A stretch of 6,475 bases of DNA from positions 1 through 6,475 of the forward strand of contig JBIKVK010000195.1 in the NCBI GenBank assembly GCA_044356835.1. Reading direction: 5' to 3'. The stretch's first letter is position 1. Every line of letters starts with the position of its first letter. The notes under the pieces were generated by a model, which was not told where the DNA came from, searched no databases, and worked only from the letters and a program-made list of their open reading frames with translations. This document shows positions 5,367 to 6,475 of this stretch, one piece after another. Made by a program: the position numbers and the translations under genes. The DNA is from SYIM01 sp044356835. GTDB taxonomy: Bacteria > Pseudomonadota > Gammaproteobacteria > Burkholderiales > Burkholderiaceae_E.

Positions 5367-6475
5367 ATGCGATTCCTTCGCCGGATCGCGCGATGGGCGC
5401 TGGGGTGTGTCATCCTGGGCCTCGCGGCGGGCGTGGTCCGAGCCTTTGAAATCGGTCCGATCCAATTGCGCTCTGCGCTCGGACAGCCTTTTGAGGCTGA
5501 TATCCAGATTCGGGGCGCGGGCGATGAGCCCCTAACGCCATCCGTTCGGCTTGAGGCCGACCCCGGGGATAGTGTGGGCGGGTCGCCGCAGCCTGGCGAA
5601 CTGAGCGTCGTCGTACTGAATTCATGGTCGCGTGGCGCGCGGGTGCTGCGCGTGCGTTCGCCTGTGCCCGTCACCCGAGCCCGGTTTTCGTTGCGGGTCC
5701 GGGTCGATTCGGCCATGGTCACCGAGGCCGTGATCTATGAGATCGCCTTCGGCTCGGCGGCGGCCATGCGTTTCGATGCTTCGATCGAGGGCCGGCGGGT
5801 ATTCCGCCTGGGTTCGCCTGCCCCGTCAATGTCGACGCCGGATATCCCTTCGACCGGACGTGGCGCGACGCTCCCGCCCCCTGATCCCCTGGCGGAGTTG
5901 ATCGAGCGAAAAACCGCCTCCTCTGCGGCCGCCGAATCGGTTCGGGAGTCGCTTCGGACAGCCGTCTCGCCGCAGGAGGCCGGTTCCGCTTCGCCGCCCT
6001 TGATTCCCGTGCTCCCGGCCGGTGTTTCGACCCTGGGTGGCGGCATGCTCGTCTTGGACCCGGCGCTGTCGGGGACGCGTCGTTGGCCCGATGAGATCGA
6101 GGTGAGGGCGGGCGACTCGCTGGGGCAGATTGCTCAGCGTCTGGCTCGCGACGGCGTGTCCGCTGAGCAGATCCAGTGGGCTCTGTTCGATGGTAATCGG
6201 CCGCAGTTCGCCGCCGGCAATATCAATCAGCTCAAGGCGGGTGTCCGGCTCAAGGTGCCCGGCTTGGATCGAATCCAGGCTCTGAACCCTCTTGAAGCCC
6301 GCGTTGCGCTGAGTCGCGAGGCCGACGCCGCAGAGCGGCTGCTCGCGAGCGCGCCCAAACCTGAGCCCAAACCTGAGCCCAAGCCTGAGCCCAAGCCTGA
6401 GCCCAAGCCTGAGCCCAAGCCTGAGCCCAAGCCTGAGCCCAAACCTGAGCCCAAACCTGAGCCTGAGGCGACTCC
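5367..6475 (+). CDS. fimV: FimV/HubP-like LysM protein, 5' part (runs off the window)
   Basis: FimV proteins are envelope proteins whose periplasmic LysM domain binds peptidoglycan. In Pseudomonas they support type IV pilus assembly and twitching, and the HubP relatives organise the cell pole. The 369 codons present begin with a basic n-region (RFLRRIAR) and a hydrophobic core (residues 10-24), with likely cleavage after VRA26. The FimV N-terminal domain follows: FEIGPIQLRSALGQPFEADI (27-46) up to about residue 148. A low-complexity Ala/Pro/Ser linker runs from about 150 to 240. The LysM domain (about 244-298) has IEVRAGDSLGQIAQRL, ALFDGNRPQF and INQLKAGVRLKVPG, the distinctive FimV core. After residue 329 comes a PKPE repeat. 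The transmembrane segment and C-terminal domain are beyond the window. The start is uncertain: ATG 5307 and TTG 5361 are in the same frame with no strong Shine-Dalgarno. I prefer 5367 because it gives a normal signal peptide. The frame is open from the asd stop onward. Confidence 0.85.
   Translation, partial: MRFLRRIARWALGCVILGLAAGVVRAFEIGPIQLRSALGQPFEADIQIRGAGDEPLTPSVRLEADPGDSVGGSPQPGELSVVVLNSWSRGARVLRVRSPVPVTRARFSLRVRVDSAMVTEAVIYEIAFGSAAAMRFDASIEGRRVFRLGSPAPSMSTPDIPSTGRGATLPPPDPLAELIERKTASSAAAESVRESLRTAVSPQEAGSASPPLIPVLPAGVSTLGGGMLVLDPALSGTRRWPDEIEVRAGDSLGQIAQRLARDGVSAEQIQWALFDGNRPQFAAGNINQLKAGVRLKVPGLDRIQALNPLEARVALSREADAAERLLASAPKPEPKPEPKPEPKPEPKPEPKPEPKPEPKPEPKPEPEAT
6354..6461 (+). repeat. 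Nine tandem 12-bp units encoding Pro-Lys-Pro-Glu in fimV
   Basis: The unit CCCAARCCTGAG occurs nine times without interruption, followed by a half unit CCTGAG at 6462-6467 and then unique sequence. Each unit encodes PKPE. The only difference among units is the synonymous Lys codon: AAA in units 1, 2, 8 and 9, and AAG in units 3 to 7. The 12-base period keeps the frame whatever the copy number. The charged, proline-rich chain resembles the periplasm-spanning stretch of TonB and should be extended and stiff. Confidence 0.95.

Noticed and set aside
4644..5465. A 273-codon minus-strand open frame across asd and the fimV start
   Set aside because: It is antisense to the active-site regions of Asd, shows no recognisable fold, and has a low-complexity basic composition.
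6227..6454. A minus-strand open frame encoding repeated Gly-Ser-Gly-Leu
   Set aside because: It is simply the reverse complement of the PKPE-coding tandem repeat in fimV.
6354..6461. Tandem repeat considered as a CRISPR array
   Set aside because: The 12-bp units are directly adjacent with no spacers and are in-frame coding sequence.

Overview
This window looks like ordinary chromosomal housekeeping DNA from a high-GC proteobacterium, most likely a gammaproteobacterium and possibly a betaproteobacterium. Three things point there. The aspartate-semialdehyde dehydrogenase is the long Gram-negative (E. coli-like) type. LeuC and LeuD are the separate-subunit bacterial type. The gene order leuC-leuD-leuB-asd-fimV is the one known, with small insertions, from Pseudomonas and its relatives. 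I cannot name a genus from the sequence alone.

Layout: positions 1-83 hold the last 26 codons of a plus-strand gene whose C-terminus resembles enoyl-CoA hydratases (crotonase family). It converges, with a 22-base gap, on a complete minus-strand dienelactone hydrolase family gene (774 down to 106). A 134-base divergent intergenic region (775-908) follows. It carries the hydrolase ribosome binding site and a possible extended -10 promoter for the plus-strand cluster. Next come leuC (909-2321), leuD (2341-2994), leuB (3035-4105) and asd (4185-5291), all on the plus strand with gaps of 19, 40 and 79 bases. The last gene is the 5' part of a FimV-like gene (from about 5367), which runs off the window inside a proline-rich repeat.

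How the genes work together: LeuC and LeuD form isopropylmalate isomerase and LeuB is 3-isopropylmalate dehydrogenase, so these three carry out the leucine steps after LeuA, which is not in the window. Asd makes aspartate semialdehyde for lysine, diaminopimelate, threonine, methionine and isoleucine. FimV is a cell-envelope LysM protein of polar and type IV pilus assembly with no metabolic link to the others. Its place here is a matter of conserved gene order. The dienelactone hydrolase and the crotonase tail belong to a separate neighbourhood.

I found no mobile element, CRISPR array, RNA gene or defence system, and no convincing undescribed system. The items most worth a second look are a nine-unit, 12-bp in-frame tandem repeat in fimV, a 38-base imperfect inverted repeat just before the asd ribosome binding site, a small hairpin over an alternative fimV start, and a clear excess of GATC and CGATCG words. 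No gene-free stretch exceeds 300 bases.
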